64,000 bases of DNA from Streptacidiphilus sp. P02-A3a (lineage in GTDB: Bacteria > Actinomycetota > Actinomycetes > Streptomycetales > Streptomycetaceae), in the NCBI RefSeq assembly GCF_014084105.1, contig NZ_CP048289.1, positions 5,403,922 through 5,467,921 of the forward strand, read 5' to 3'. Position 1 is the first letter of the stretch. Every line of letters starts with the position of its first letter. Both the position numbers and the translations under genes were made by a program. Below the pieces are notes generated by a model. It did not search any database, was not told where the DNA came from, and saw nothing but the letters and a program-made list of their open reading frames with translations. Positions 63,701 to 64,000 of the stretch are shown one piece after another.

Positions 63701-64000
63701 CGCCGACCGGGTCGCCGCGCAGCTCGGCCGGGTCGATCCCGGCTCGCTCGAACACCTCCCAGGCCGCCTCCAGCAGCAACCGCTGCTGCGGGTCCATCGC
63801 CAGCGCCTCGCGCGGCGAGATGCCGAAGAACTCCGCGTCGAACTCGGCGGCGTCGTAGAGGAATCCGCCCTGCCGGGTGATCGAGGTACCGGGACCGGCC
63901 GCCGGGTCGGGGTCGTACAGCTCGTCCAACGGCCAGCCGCGGTCGGTCGGGAAGTCGGCGATGCCGTCGGAGCCGGAGGCGACCAGCCGCCACAGGTCCT
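57714..64000 (-). CDS. Type I PKS, last module KS-AT-DH-ER-KR-ACP (5' end outside window)
   Basis: A partial protein of ~2095 aa, running off the window upstream. Domains by position: KS 64000-62780 (Cys codon 63534-63536), AT ~62475-61640 ([14 protein letters not shown], methylmalonyl), DH ~61400-60580 ([20 protein letters not shown]), ER ~59945-59030 ([32 protein letters not shown]), KR ~58990-58430 ([21 protein letters not shown]-type) and ACP ~58160-57960 ([10 protein letters not shown]). A C-terminal docking segment ends [17 protein letters not shown]. All reductive motifs are intact, so the module should give a methyl-branched saturated unit. It lies 43 bp upstream of the two-module PKS in one operon. 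Confidence 0.93.
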   Translation of the reverse strand, partial: DLWRLVASGSDGIADFPTDRGWPLDELYDPDPAAGPGTSITRQGGFLYDAAEFDAEFFGISPREALAMDPQQRLLLEAAWEVFERAGIDPAELRGDPVGVFVGLMQQDYAARLLPYIPEDVEGFLGTGNSGSIVSGRLAYFFGLEGPAVTVDTACSSSLVALHLGVRALRSGECTMALTGGVNVMCSPELFVEFSRQGGLAPDGRCKPFADAADGTGFGEGVGVLLLERLSDARRKGHPVLALVRGSAVNQDGASNGLTAPNGPSQQRVIRAALADAGLSGAEVDLVEGHGTGTRLGDPIEAEALLATYGQKRSEANPLWLGSLKSNIGHSSAAAGVGGVIKAVLAMRHGVMPKTLHVDAPSPQVDWSAGAVRLLTEARPWEAADRPRRAGVSSFGVSGTNAHVVLEQPVEPTATARPVSATAAWPLSARTPEALRDQASALLAALAAEPELDPADVGHSLANGRSWLAQRATAVGDRTQLTSALRALAEGQPAPGLVTGVAGTSGRTVLVFPGQGAQWVGMGSALLSGSPVFAERIDACERALAPHVDWSLTEVLRDGAASLERVDVVQPVLWAVMVSLAQVWRELGLPVDAVVGHSQGEIAAACVAGALSLPDAARVVALRSRALAVLAGGGGMASVGLPVAEVEDLLSDWDGRLSVAAVNGPASTVVSGEVAAVLELVGLLVGGGVRARRLDVDYASHSAQVEQIRERLLADLAGITPRTGEIPLYSTVTGDWLDTTTMDAGYWFDNLRGRVAFEPAVRTLLDEGFRFFVEPSPHPVLTVGVQESADALGVPVVAVGTLRRGEGGWERVLRSLGEAWSQGLPVDWSPVFPDARRVDLPTYRFQHRRYWLDVPTTSWDVASAGLGSTGHPLLGATLEVAESGALLLSGRLSLRTHPWLADHAVQGGVLLPGTAFLELALRAAAEADCPQVEELTLEAPLPVPEQGALRLQVRVDEPDADGRRALSVFARPQQRPDQPWTRHARGTLAPAPAPVAGAGLLSWPPAGAEPVRVDDLYQRFADAGYHYGPAFQGIRAAWTRDGEVFAEVALPQPQHADAAGCGVHPALLDAALQTAALLPEQDGRARLPFSWTGVTSHTTGATSLRVRLAADGADAVALSVHDLAGQPVLTVGSLLLRPLAAGAPTGTVDTADLLFGLDWLDWPPEERTGAGGEPAPDWVALGDAVPGTVGWPDLDALHAERGTSPPGTVVAACPTPGLADPADRVRATARDGLALVRRWLADERFAEARLALLTRNAVRTGPADGPADPAQAALWGLLRSAQAEHPDRFLLLDLDQRDDAPTRLLPTALAGGEPQLAVRGDTLLLPRLARPERGGSDLVPPPDQRAWRLDGGGRGTWESLALVPAPAALAPLAGGEVRIAVRAAGLNFHDVIATLGLDPDQTGLGSEGAGVVLEVGPDVADLAPGDRVMGVFSGAFGPVAIADRTTIAPMPSGWSFAQAAAVPVAFLTAYYGLFDLGGLRAGESVLIHSAAGGVGMAAVQLARHAGATVLGTAQPAKWGVLRAAGLDQEQIASTRSVDFAERFLRTTGGRGVDLVLDSLAREFVDASLRLLPRGGRFVEMGKTDVRDPAEVADRHPGVHYRAFDLMEAGARRVGEMLTEILDLFERGVLSPLPVTGWDIRRAPRALRHLSQARGTGKNVLLLPVPLDPDGTVLVTGGTGTLGQLLARHLVTRHGVRNLLLAGRRGGTADGMSTLLAELSEHGARVTVAGCDVADRGALAALLAAVPADHPLTGVVHVAGVLDDGLVGDMTPDQLDRVLRPKAEAALLLDELTRDADLAAFVLFSSGAALFGAAGQANYAAANAVLDALATERRAAGRPGVSIGWGLWQQRSTMTAGVSGGAGALSSAEGLALFDAALLGPDAYRLAARIDQSALRSAERLPSVLRGLLRPGRARTAAPALAVRSMADQLAVLPEAEAYRVLLDLVRGSAAAVLGHSSPELVRPARPFKEIGFDSLTGVELRNRLTTSTGLRLPAALVFDHPTPEALARHLLARTTADRPSAEAAVLSELDRLEARWTGLPPDPGIREQLAQRLRQALTRLEPGVDQAQPLSADRIEAATDDEVFAYIDRQLGIS

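Noticed and set aside
57714-63929. Start of the incoming PKS at 63929
   Set aside because: The in-frame sequence upstream ([20 protein letters not shown]) is normal KS text up to the window edge, so the gene continues beyond 64000.

Overview
The window is high-GC actinobacterial DNA, most likely from a Streptomyces or close Streptomycetaceae relative. The evidence is near-universal G/C at third codon positions, GTG and TTG starts, AGGAGG-type ribosome binding sites, TTA codons confined to a few genes, SARP/AfsR regulation, a DUF5133 protein, an SCO6745-family protein and a Ku/LigD repair set. No tRNA, rRNA, CRISPR array, transposase or replication origin was recognised.

Bases 1-28541 are ordinary chromosomal and accessory genes: a GntR-TetR fusion regulator with an SCO6745-family partner; a PHP phosphoesterase; an SgcJ-like protein facing an ECF sigma factor with a SnoaL tail; a split NHEJ set (Ku, LigD-type polymerase, LigD-type ligase) whose ligase gene runs into a decayed epimerase; a proline-rich peptide with a succinate-semialdehyde dehydrogenase; DUF998, VOC, CYTH-CHAD, MscS, DUF5133, NADP-oxidoreductase, adenosine deaminase, secreted amidase-like, lipoprotein and DinB genes; a hydrolase-ABC ATPase fusion with its permease; a SAM-hydrolase gene; and an amino-acid ABC transporter. 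The SAM-hydrolase gene is preceded by an apparently leaderless, methionine-rich 21-codon ORF, an 18-nt palindrome and an intrinsic terminator. This looks like a ribosome-mediated attenuator and is the most novel-looking element here.

Bases 29583-64000 are the right part of a modular type I polyketide cluster; an ATP-grasp gene (28570-29451) lies at its edge. The minus-strand operon runs from a PKS that enters from beyond the window (DH-ER-KR module), through a two-module PKS (KR-only, then DH-KR) and a terminal PKS (DH-KR-ACP-TE), into a complete methoxymalonyl-ACP set (3-hydroxyacyl-CoA dehydrogenase, ACP, acyl-CoA dehydrogenase, FkbH-like enzyme). The matching O-methyltransferase converges on it from the plus strand. 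The four visible modules predict 8-methyl/9-methylene, 6-methyl/7-hydroxyl, 4-methyl/4,5-ene and, with methoxymalonate, a 2-methoxy-2,3-ene. That is the C1-C9 pattern of bafilomycin/hygrolidin plecomacrolides, which are V-ATPase inhibitors.

Accessory cluster genes are a PaaK/EhpF-like adenylating enzyme translationally coupled to a FabD-like acyltransferase (candidates for adding a fumaryl-type ester), a small LuxR-type regulator, a type II thioesterase, a metallophosphoesterase and an AfsR-type SARP regulator with an in-frame TTA codon. An 11-bp-period direct repeat upstream of the acyltransferase is a candidate SARP operator.

Points to check in the PKS are a one-base frameshift in the terminal KS (probably a sequencing error), an ACP whose DSL motif reads ASL, an eroded NADPH motif in the terminal KR, and a HASH rather than YASH motif in the terminal AT.
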